From: Pictodentalium vernedei
Taxonomy: Eukaryota; Mollusca; Scaphopoda; Dentaliida; Dentaliidae
Reading direction: 5' to 3'
DNA: 64,000 nt
NCBI GenBank assembly: GCA_031216915.1
Contig: CM062292.1
Location: 206,791,262 to 206,855,261 of the forward strand
The position numbers were made by a program, and so were the translations under genes. The first letter of the stretch is position 1, and every line of letters begins with the position of its first letter. Below the pieces are notes generated by a model. That model was given only the letters and a program-made list of their open reading frames with translations. It was not told the DNA's origin and made no database searches. Below are positions 1-9,305 of the stretch, in pieces.

Positions 1-133
1 GTATTTCGAGGTTCAGATTTATCGGACGTTTTCGAAAAGATGAAAGACAAGATGTTGATGTCTCTCGCGAATTATCAACATGAAGGTAGTAATTGGACGT
101 TCGATGAGATGTTGAAACTCGAAATTCACATAA
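1..133 (+). pseudogene. DNA polymerase B, 5' fragment cut off by a transposon
   Basis: The first frame is open up to the insertion and reads as the N-terminal region of a Polinton-type polymerase, upstream of the segment resuming at 4054. It enters from outside the window. The codon frame continues across the insertion if one copy of the duplicated ATAA (130-133 and 4054-4057) is removed, which is why I treat this and the downstream piece as one gene. No start codon is visible. Confidence 0.7.
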
Positions 134-288
134 TAGTCCAGGCACATTAGACATAAAAATGAGAAAGTAAGGAAAAAAATCGGAGAAAGCTGATTTTTTT
201 TATATGTTTCCGGGACACACATTGCGGATAAAGTGTGAAAAGTCCCCGCGAATCCGAGTTGAGCTTTTTTAGTTATAGCATTTTTTTG
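134..288 (+). repeat. left terminal inverted repeat of the Academ-like transposon
   Basis: Pairs with 3911-4053 on the other strand. Conserved blocks are the outer 16-20 bases, the block ending in AGCTGATTTTTT near 198, and AAAAGTCCCC near 240 followed by GTTGAGCTTTTTT near 258. The stretches between the blocks have diverged. Confidence 0.7.
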
Positions 289-747
289 ATGAAAAAAAAA
301 ATTCGACCCAGCTCCATATTTCTCATTCTTATTTGCCTTAGTAGGGTGAGAATCATAAATATCGTGCTGAATTATATTGAGAATACATATCCCCAACAGA
401 AAATGCCAACTTTGTACCAATCCTCACACTCAATGGTGAAATATTCACGAAAATGTACAAAATTACGAAAAAACATTTATTGTTTTCATACACACAATGG
501 TACACAACGTCCATTAAATCAAATCTACGACTACTTTGGGAGTTAAATTATATATCAAAAATTGCAGCAAAGCAGTGGCTTTATAATGATATATAACAAT
601 AGTCATTTATTCCATAATGAACTGGTGAAACGTGTGAAATATTAACCATACCCCCTAAACTCAAATTCAAACGGCATCGACTTTTCTCATTCAAATACCG
701 TATTATAGCATCATTGTTTCAATTTCCATGTTCGATTAAATCACATC

Positions 748-3331
748 ATGTGGTGTTCGCCTACACTCAAGATGAATTATATCAAAGCAGTGGAGATTGT
801 GTCTTCGTCAGATAAGTTGACAAAAGTTTTCATTAGACTCGGCGGCTTCCATATGATTATGTCATATTTAGGGGCAATTGGTTCGATCATGGCTGGTAGC
901 GGCTTGGATGAACTTTGGGGGACTGTTTATGCTGGTAGGTCAATCCATCATTTGATCAGTGGTCATGCATATTCAAGAGCAGTTCGTGCCCATTTGCTAA
1001 CACAAATTGCCATCACAAAACTTGTGTTTGAAGAAAGCCGAACACTAGATAACATAGACTGCACAGAAGTCAATGAAATATTCTGTGGACTTGCCAGAGG
1101 TGACTGTACAACAGCTGACGCTGTCAATCAAGAAAGTGTCAACCATCTACTGTCAAAATTACACGAACTGCTCCAGAATGCGTCCGTAGGACGCACAGGA
1201 AAGCTTTGGGTACAATATTACGAGCAAATAGGTCTTCTCCAGTTGTTCTTGAGAGCAGAGCGCACAGGCGACTGGGAACTCCACACATATTGTGTTCGCA
1301 ATATGATTCCAGTATTTCACGCAGGTGGTCATTTTGCATACGCAAAAAGTTCTCATCTCTATTTGCAGCAGATGAATGAGCTAACAGAAATAATGCAACA
1401 GGATGATTTGAAGTTGTTCACTGAGAAAGGTTACTTTACCATAAGGCGCTCAGATAAATTCTGGGACGGGATATATTCTGATCAGACCATAGAGCAGTGT
1501 TTAATGAGAATGTTCAAGCTCCCTGGTGGTCTCACACATGGCAGGGGAATAACCGATAGCACTGTTGCGAAATGGGTACATGGACTACCTCTTTGCCTTC
1601 CGATATGTAATGCTCTCGAAAATTTTGTTCATGTTCACACTGGTCATGGCGAACAACATAGGGATCTCCGTCAAAGTTCACAATTGACTGATGCCAATGA
1701 TATCACCAAATTATTGAACTGGCTCAGAGTGCATTCCCCCTTTCAGAATAGAGATCCACTACAATTAGTCTCTATAGCGACCGGGCTTGTGGCCGACGAA
1801 ACTGTGAACTGTGACCAAGTTCGCAAAATTGGTGAATGTTGTGTATCGAATGTTGTAAGCAAAACGTTCAACAGCATCAAACTACGACGTGTTGATACTG
1901 TGAAGTCTTTCGCATCGATGGCAAATAGCATCAAAGTCCGTGGAAGTAAGGTAGTGATTGACCCCACAATTCTGTTCAACTGCATCACATGTGTTATTCA
2001 GTCACAAGCAGAGATGGAAGAGTATCTCAAATATGAACTCGCCCCGAAACCACCAGCATTGTTTGATTCTGCTGGAATGAGGAAGACACAGAAAAGCACG
2101 CTCGGTAAGATCCTCAAAACATACGGTTCCGAGCAAACTAAAATCCCAGAACATTCTCTGTTTGTTGTAGATGGTGGATTTTTATTGAGGGCAGTTGTAT
2201 GGCCTAAACAGTCGTCATATAAGGACATATGTACATCATATTCCAATTATCTAGTGAGACATTTTGGGGCGAACGTCGTGGTTGTTTTTGATGGTTATGC
2301 TTGTACAATGTCGACAAAGGGCATGGAACAAGCCCGTAGATCTAAAGACAGGTATTCCATTGATATCAATATCTCACCCGAGTTACCAGCCACCACACCC
2401 CAATCCGATTTCCTTGCAAATGCCAAGAACAAAACCCAACTGATCGATCTTCTAATGCAGGAGCTATCTGCTATCAATATTCAGTCCAAGCAGGCCGAGG
2501 CTGATGCTGATGTACTGATAGCCGAAACTGCACTTGACATCGCTCAAGATGACAACAATGTTGTCGTTGTGGGAACAGACACAGACTTGTTAGTCATTCT
2601 TACCTCTCGAGTTCAACCGGGATGTAATATTCACATGATGTATTCCATTACCCCAAACTTACTAGTTTCAGTTAGTGAAATAGCAACCAAAATGGGTGAC
2701 CATAGAAGCAACCTCCTTGTAGCACATTCTATAAGTGGTTGTGACACTACTTCTGCACTCTTTCGAGTTGGTAAGAAGAAAGTATTCAGTACAATTGTCT
2801 CCGATGTTACTAGCGACTCACAACAGCATGTCAACACAATTTTGGCGGATGACAGTACACCAAGTGCAGTAGCCGCTGCCGGGGAACAACTTCTCCTGAT
2901 CTTATACGGGAGTAAAACTGTTTCCTCTCTCGACCAATATAGATATGTCACTTACAAGCGTTATGTAGCAACATCTAAACTGAATAAACCCATCGACCTA
3001 GCCTCACTCCCACTAAGCAGCGATGCTGCACAACAACATGTCTACAGATGTTATCTCCAGGTCCAACAATGGCTGGGCACTTCGCTTCCTCCGACGGATT
3101 GGGGGTGGTCGCTAGACAATGGACTTCTTGTACCGACTGCAGCCACAAAGCCATGTGCCCCCGATAACCTACTGAATCTGATCAGTTGTGGTTGCAAGAG
3201 TGCTTGTACAAAAAAGGTGTGGGTGTGAGAAGGCAGGACTCTCTTGCTCAGGTTTGTGTAATTGCAGTTCGGATTCTTGTAACAACCACAGAAACACTGT
3301 CCTGTCGGAAATTTCTGAGTTCGATGAATAA
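748..3331 (+). CDS. XPG/FEN1-like nuclease protein of the transposon, 3' end frameshifted
   Basis: An 826-codon frame runs 748-3228. The first ~460 residues form a domain with GHAYSRAVRAH and LGGFHMIMSYLGAIGS, a signature I recall from uncharacterised invertebrate proteins. Residues ~470-680 read as a flap-endonuclease/XPG (PIN-like) fold: VVFDGY, EADADVL, GTDTDLL and SGCDTTSALF sit where FEN1 has FDGKPP, EAEA, the DxD strand and GCDY, and RVGKKKVF resembles the helix-turn-helix. It probably acts as the element's transposase or an accessory nuclease (inference). At ~3209-3216 a run of six A breaks the frame. In the next frame a Cys-rich tail (CGCEK, GLCNCS) continues to TAA 3329-3331. A second slip may lie near 783, where the upstream frame also looks coding. 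It is probably not intact. Confidence 0.65.
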
Positions 3332-3405
3332 TATGTATATAGGTCATGTCATTTCTGTATATAGCGTTGATAATAGTCAATGTAACTTAATCCATGTTGA
3401 TTGAT

Positions 3406-3467
3406 TTGTACATTCTGTAAATATTATTTATTGATTTTTGTACATTCTGTAAATATTATTTATTGAT
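3406..3467 (+). repeat. 30-bp direct tandem duplication
   Basis: 3406-3435 and 3438-3467 are the same 30 bases (starting TTGTACATTCTG), separated by two T. It lies in the 3' non-coding part of the transposon. The rest of 3332-3910 is AT-rich with no coding sense seen. Confidence 0.9.
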
Positions 3468-3910
3468 CTAATGCTGCCAGACACAAACGTGTCTGTTCGG
3501 TCCCAAGCCCGAAAATAGTTGAGTTCTCATGCTGACGAATTTTATGCCAAAAGGGGAACTCGGCCAGAAGCAGAGGGGGTCTTCCATAATGTCTATTTTG
3601 TAAGCAATGATAAAAGTCTTCAAATGGTGGTGGATTTTTTATCGTCTGTCCAACTAACATCCCGTTCTGTACTACGACCCTTTGGGCAAATCCGTTAGGA
3701 AAATCGTCATTTTTTGCGTAAATCCGATACTTTTTTGTGAATTTTCAATAATTTTTCGCAGAAATTGTCACAGAATGCACATTTTCCTCTAGGTAAATGT
3801 ATATTAGACATTATGTAGCTCGAAATACGCGTAAACAAAAAATACAGTTGGATCAATTCGAGGTTACAAAGTTCGTGTGATTTTTTAAAAATTTTTTTCA
3901 AACGCGTTTT

Positions 3911-4053
3911 CGAAAAAAGGCTGTAGAAAAAAAAGCTCAACTGGGATTTTAGGGGACTTTTGTCTAATCGTTCAGTGACATGTACTCGACATTCCCTGAA
4001 AAAATCAGCTTTCTCCGATTTTTTTCCCCAGTGAAACCTAATGTTCTTGGGCT
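3911..4053 (-). repeat. right terminal inverted repeat of the Academ-like transposon
   Basis: Partner of 134-288; blocks TTCTCCGATTTTTTTCCCC near 4010 and AAAAAAGCTCAAC near 3930 correspond to the left arm. The element ends in TTGGGCT at 4053, directly before ATAACTAAA, where the polymerase frame resumes. Confidence 0.7.
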
Positions 4054-7000
4054 ATAACTAAAAACGATTTGTTGAAAGGGACTTCCTATGTGAAATTACC
4101 GTATTTCCTGGCTAATAAATACGCTGTGGTCAACGTGAAAAATAACGATGATCAGTTTTTTAAATGGGCAGTCACCTCTGCTTTATACCCTGTCAAAACG
4201 AACCCCGCTAGAGTTTCTCATTACGAGGAAACTTCTAAAAATCTCGATTGGACCGGAGTGACTTTTCCAACGCAGTTAAAACACATCGAACGTTTCGAGG
4301 CACAAAATCCCACCATAGCGGTGAACGTATTTGGATACGACGACGAAAAACGAAAGATCTATCCTCTCAGACTGACTTCGTATCTCGGAAGAGAAAAGAC
4401 GATTATTTTATTATTGATTTCGAATGGTGACAATCATCATTATTGTTGGGTTAAACATCCGAGTCGATTACTGTCGAAACAAAATAATAATCATAACGGA
4501 AAGTTAACGGAAAGATATCTTTATGTTACAATTGCATGAACGTGTTTCACAGCAAAAACTCGTTGGCGAAACATCAGGAATATTGCAACGAAAATCAAGG
4601 TGTCGCCATCGAAATGCCCAAACCCAACACCATCATGAAGTTTGAAAATCACAATAGAAGATTAAAAGTACCATTTGTCGTATACGCCAATTTTGAATGT
4701 TTCACCGAGAAAATGAGTTCCTGTCAACCCAACGCTCTTCAAAGTTACATCGAAAGATATCAAAAACACATACCTTCAGGCTATTGCATTTACGTGAAAT
4801 GCGCTTTCGACTCGCAACACGACATGGGTCCCTTCACCTACACGAAACAGTATGAAGACGACGACGTGGCTCAAAGGTTCGTGGAAGAGTTAGAATGGAA
4901 ACTTCAAATGTTATACGACAAATTCAAAACTCCGGCAGAAATGATCATCATGCGAGAGCAGCAGGACGAAAATAACAGAGCCACCGAATGTCACATATGC
5001 AGACAATCGTTCAATGAGAATTCGACGGAAAATAAGAAGGTCAGAGACCACGATCATTACACGGGTCTGTATCGCGGTCCGGCTCACAGCAAGTGTAATT
5101 TAAAATATCGAGACGCCGTTTTCTATCTGGTAATGTTTCACAATCTCTCAGGTTACGACAGTCATCTGTTCGTGAAAAATCTCGGCACCTCACCCGAAGA
5201 ATTAAATTGCATCGCGAACAGCGAAGAAAGATACATTTCCTTCACGAAATGGAAGCTCATGGAGGAGAAAAGAGTAATCGACGGAGAGACGTTGGAAGAA
5301 AAAACGAAATTCATTCGAAGAGCCATACGGTTCATCGACAGTTTTAAATTCATGTCGACCGCTCTGGAAAAATTAGTCGATAACATGAGCAAGGATAAAT
5401 TTAAAATCATGAGCAAACATTTCGAAGAACGAGTAGACATCATGTTGAGGAAAGGAGTCTATCCTTACGATTACATGAACGATCTAAAGAGATTCAAAGA
5501 CACCGCACTACCTTCGAAAGAAGATTTTTATTCAAAATTATACGAATCCGAGATTTCTGACGAGAATTACGAACATGCTAAAAACGTGTGGAAATCATTC
5601 GATATGAAAACCATGAGAGATTATCACGATCTCTATCTGAATACCGACGTTCTACTCTTGGCAGACGTATTCGAAAATTTTCGAGATGTCTGTTGTCAAA
5701 ATTATGATCTGGATCCCGCTTGGTATTTCACCGCACCCGGTCTGGCGTGGGATGCTCTGTTGAAGACCACTGAAATCCAATTGGAATTATTATCCGACGT
5801 GGACATGTTGCTCATGTTCGAAAGGGCTGCGAGAGGTGGCGTCTCGATGATCTCCCACAGACATTCTGAGGCTAACAATCCCTACATGAAAGGTTTCGAT
5901 TCAAAACGGTCGACTAAATACATACAGTATTGGGACGCCAGTAATCTGTATGGTTGGGCTATGAGTCATCCTTTACCGATTAGAAATTTCGAATGGGTGA
6001 AGGAACCGGAAGAGATGCAAAAATGGAGAGACTATCCTTGCATTTTAGAAGTCGATTTGAACTATCCGGAAGAATTACACGATCTACACAACGATTATCC
6101 GCTGGCTGCCGAACGAATGGAACCGAACGAGGGAGATGAGGAAAAACTCATTCCCAATTTATTTAACAAACGTAACTACGTCGTCTACAGCGAGAATTTG
6201 AAACAATACGTCGATTACGGGATGAAATTAGTCGACATACATCGCATCATTCGATTCGACGAAGAGCCTTGGATGAAAAAATACATCGATCTCAACACGA
6301 ATCTCAGAATTCGAGCTGAGAACGATTTCAAAAAAGATTTCTTCAAACTCATGAACAACTGCGTGTACGGTAAATCGATGTAAAACATCAGGAAGAGAAC
6401 TGATTTTCGACTTGTCACGTCTCAGAAAAGAGCTAAAACATTAGTGGCAAAACTCAATTACAAACACCGAACCATATTCAACGAAAATCTAGTGGCCGTT
6501 CACATGCAAAAGACGCACCTGAAGTTTGACAAACCGTATTATCTCGGACCAATCATCTTAGATGTTAGCAAGCGATTGATGTACGAGTTTCACTATGATT
6601 ATGTCAAACGAAAATGTGGTGATAAAGCCAAACTACTGTTCACCGACACAGACAGTTTAGTTTACGAGATAGAGACGAAAGACGTCTACCGAGATATATC
6701 TCAGGACGTGGTCGAGTGGTTCGACACGAGCAATTATCTCGTCGACCACCCATCCAACATTCAATCGAACGACAACAAGAAGGTGTTGGGTAAATTTAAG
6801 GACGAGAGCAGTGGTAAACAAATCGTCGAATTCGTGGGCTTGAGACCCAAACTGTATGCTTATCGTCTAGAAGATGAAGAGATCAAGAAGTGCAAAGGAG
6901 TTAAAGCGTAAGTGGTGAAGAAAAACATCTCTTTCCAAGAGTATAAAGATTGTCTGTTCGGAAGTGGTCCGGTGTATAAGACTATGAAATCGATTCGAAG

Positions 7001-7457
7001 CGAAAATCATGACTTGTATACTGAAATAGTCAACAAGATTTTGCTGACGGCTGACGATGATAAGAGATTCATATTAGACGATAAAATAAGCACTTTAGCA
7101 CTTGGACATTGGACTTTAGATCTAATTAGAGACGATATGAATGTGGATGATTGGATTCCAGATACGATTGCGGATGATAAGATTCCAGATATGATTGTGG
7201 ATGATAGGATTCCAGAAAATCAAGAGGAATTAGACGGATTCAAAATTATAGACATCGATAGTAACATCGAGAGTCCAGAAAATCAAGAGGAATTAGATGG
7301 ATTCAAAATTATAGAATACGATAGAGACATCGAGACTTCAGAAAATCAAGAGGAATTAGATGGAATCAAAATTATAGTAAATGATACAGACATCGAGAAT
7401 GTTAGTTTAAAAAAAAAGAGAAAAAAACACCAAAAAAATAACGTCATTTTTTTTTAG
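4054..7457 (+). pseudogene. Polinton-type DNA polymerase B, main part, broken by a frameshift and two stops
   Basis: Resumes after the transposon. In order: an N-terminal region to ~4510; a Cys-rich finger (CMNVF...H...C) at 4530-4575; an exonuclease region with YANFEC (~4690), HNLSGYDSH (~5150) and YHDLYLNTDVLLLADVF (~5620); an HNH/EndoVII-like zinc patch with CHIC and DHDHYTG at 4990-5100; polymerase motif A (YWDASNLYG, ~5930); motif B (KLMNNCVYGKS, ~6360); motif C (FTDTDS, ~6640). Breaks are a one-base-type frameshift at about 4515-4523, TAA 6381-6383 and TAA 6909-6911, both stops being in frame. The first exonuclease Asp is Asn in YANFEC. Replication of the element would have used this enzyme with protein priming; this copy cannot make it. 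Confidence 0.9.
7215..7403 (+). repeat. three 63-bp tandem repeats coding an acidic C-terminal tail of the polymerase
   Basis: The repeat start GAAAATCAAGAGGAATTAGA occurs at 7215, 7278 and 7341, an exact 63-base spacing, encoding 21-residue units with NQEELDGFKII. Just upstream a shorter unit (DDKIP-like) repeats three times. The reading frame is kept, so the expansion came before, or was tolerated with, coding function. Confidence 0.85.
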
Positions 7458-7474
7458 TAAATTATAATAAAATA

Positions 7475-7495
7475 AATAAAAAAAATATATACGCA
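7475..7495 (+). promoter_or_regulatory. AT-rich leader with TATA-like stretch before the protease
   Basis: An A-rich run with AATATATAC lies just upstream of the protease ATG. It resembles the A-rich leaders of neighbouring element genes, but the match to the shared motif is weaker here. Confidence 0.3.
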
Positions 7496-7498
7496 TTT

Positions 7499-7933
7499 AT
7501 GAATAAGAAAATAAAGATATCCGTAGAAGGTGTCGTCTTACCTAACGAACCCCTATCCAACATCGATCTGTTGAATGCGGCAAAGGATTTGAAAATCAAA
7601 GATTTTCTAGGCGTGTTTTCCAGAGATGCCTTGCTGAAGAGAAGACCTCGACAATCGGAATGCGGAATTTTAAATCTAGACGATTCATCGGGTGAAGGCA
7701 CTCACTGGGTGGCGTGGATCAAGAACAGGAAGAAGAAAAATTATTATTTTGACAGCTACGGAATCTCGCTGCCAAAAGAAATAAAGAACTATTTCAACAA
7801 ATTGATGGTTCGTTACAACACAGAACAAGTGCAATCACCAGATCAAGTGTTTTGCGGTCACCTATGTCTCTACATTCTCAAGAGATGGTCTGAAGGAGAT
7901 CGATTTCAAGACATTCTCAATGACTTACATTAG
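7499..7933 (+). CDS. adenovirus-type cysteine protease (maturation protease), intact
   Basis: A 144-residue open frame from ATG. Recognisable catalytic set of the adenain/Ulp1-like family: His69 in GTHWVAW, Asp85 in YYFDSYG, Gln116 and Cys119 in DQVFCGHLC. In adenoviruses and Polintons this enzyme cleaves capsid precursor proteins during particle maturation. The length is slightly short for the family but the catalytic order (His, acid, Gln, Cys) is complete. It follows the polymerase by 41 bases and precedes the fibre-like gene. Unlike its neighbours it has no stop or frameshift. Confidence 0.88.
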   Translation: MNKKIKISVEGVVLPNEPLSNIDLLNAAKDLKIKDFLGVFSRDALLKRRPRQSECGILNLDDSSGEGTHWVAWIKNRKKKNYYFDSYGISLPKEIKNYFNKLMVRYNTEQVQSPDQVFCGHLCLYILKRWSEGDRFQDILNDLH

Positions 7934-7950
7934 AGAGAGATTTTTTTTTA

Positions 7951-7975
7951 TAGTATATATAAAAATAAAAAATTA
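7951..7975 (+). promoter_or_regulatory. TATA-like promoter before the fibre-like gene
   Basis: TAGTATATATAAAAATAAAA lies about 130 bases before the ATG at 8090, in an AT-only spacer. It matches the TATATA plus A-rich pattern seen upstream of the minus-strand genes. Confidence 0.4.
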
Positions 7976-8089
7976 TTTAAAAAAAAAAATTTAATCGAAT
8001 AAAAACGAAAAATAAATAACATAGTTCATTTTTAATAAACTGCGTTTTCAATATATTTTTTCTAAAAAACAAAAAATCCTCACAACAAC

Positions 8090-9004
8090 ATGCCAGTCGA
8101 TAAATTTGGTAGAAGTGACGACGAAAAAGTCAACCCAAGAAAGAAGAGGAAGACGTTCGAAGTCGACGATGGTTACGACGTTGCCAACTTGGACGAACGT
8201 TACATTCGGAGATATGAACCTCGAGAAGAACCTTTGAACATGAACGATAAGAAGCTCTACAATCTTCCCGAGCTGATAGATCTCGCAGATGCTGCGACTA
8301 AAAAATACGTCAACAGGGGGAACGCCGATTTCGAATGAATCCTGCTAGATAATTATGTGGATAAAACCATGACTGACGAACTCGATCTGAAATCCAAACG
8401 TTTGGTGAACGTCGCAAATCCCATAGATCCCACCGATGCCACGACCAAGAAATACGTGGACGACTCTCACGCGAGATTCAGCGAACACCTGAGAAATAGA
8501 TACGTTCAGAAAACGATGCACTCGGAACTGAATGCCAATTATAACAAGATAACGAACGTGGCCACTCCCACGAATCCTAAGGACGTGGCGACCAAACACT
8601 ACGTAGATCTGGAACAGAGAAAGTCTGATGGACGAGAAATGAAATCGGATCTGAATGCGGGATTCAACAAGATATTGAATCTGTTGGAGATCAACGACAC
8701 GGATGCAGACTCAACCGCGGTCAACAAGGGCTACGTAGATTCTGCCGTGATACAATCACAAGAATACCTAGAATCGCAAGTGGACGATCTCTACCTGAAC
8801 AGACAATCTGGCGGAACCATGGAGAGTGGCATCAACATGAACGGTCACAATTTATTCGGTCTCGATCCCGATCCCGAATTCGATTCCAGCGCGGTCAGCA
8901 GAAAGTACGTGGATGACAACTCGGTCTGGAGAAAGGGTGACATCATGGAAGGTAAACTAGACATGGGTGGACACGCGCTCACGAATCTACCGGATCCCGT
9001 GAAC
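8090..9004 (+). pseudogene. fibre-like structural protein, N-terminal and shaft part, cut by a retrotransposon
   Basis: Starts at ATG 8090 with a basic segment (NPRKKRKTF). The shaft has six spaced repeats ending in a (T)KKYVD-type motif (AATKKYVN, NYVDK, ATTKKYVDD, VATKHYVD, KGYVDS, SRKYVDD), as in trimeric phage and virus fibres. An in-frame TGA lies at 8336-8338; the frame and repeat pattern continue straight after it. The BEL/Pao element enters after codon 305. The gene resumes at 13162. A role as host-binding fibre is inferred from the repeats and the C-terminal knob-like part. Confidence 0.7.
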
Positions 9005-9232
9005 TGTTATGGAATATTGATGAAACCACACATAGATTTTCCGTACAACTTTATTCTACCGAACGATCTACAATACTGACTTCCAAAATACCTGAGCCAA
9101 TTACCTGGCCTCACCTCAGTGAACACGATCACGACATGCACAAACTCAATCACTGTTAATAAATGAACCAGGTGTCATACTACAGGTGCGACCAAAACAA
9201 GAACAGAAACGTGATCTATACAATTCATAACA
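9005..9232 (-). repeat. 3' LTR of the BEL/Pao element
   Basis: 228 bases, apparently identical to 12929-13156. A purine-rich tract (CGGAGGA on the minus strand) abuts it at 9233-9246, as expected for second-strand priming. Confidence 0.95.
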
Positions 9233-9305
9233 TCCTCCGGGGGAGGACCAACACGTGCAGCTTGTATAAATATAAACACATAATATACCCGAAATAGAAC
9301 ACAAT

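Larger units (their letters stand above)
134..4053 (+). mobile_element. DNA transposon with XPG-like nuclease gene (Academ-like), inserted in polymerase gene
   Basis: The two ends are divergent inverted repeats: 134-150 matches the reverse complement of 4038-4053 at most positions, and a 27-base block around 171-198 matches the complement of 3999-4027. The insert is flanked by ATAA at 130-133 and 4054-4057, read as a 3-4 bp target duplication (a 2-bp TA is also possible). The single long gene encodes an XPG/FEN1-like nuclease. Academ elements are known for 3-4 bp duplications and, in one branch, XPG nucleases, so Academ is my best assignment. It rests on recall rather than a search. Confidence 0.75.
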
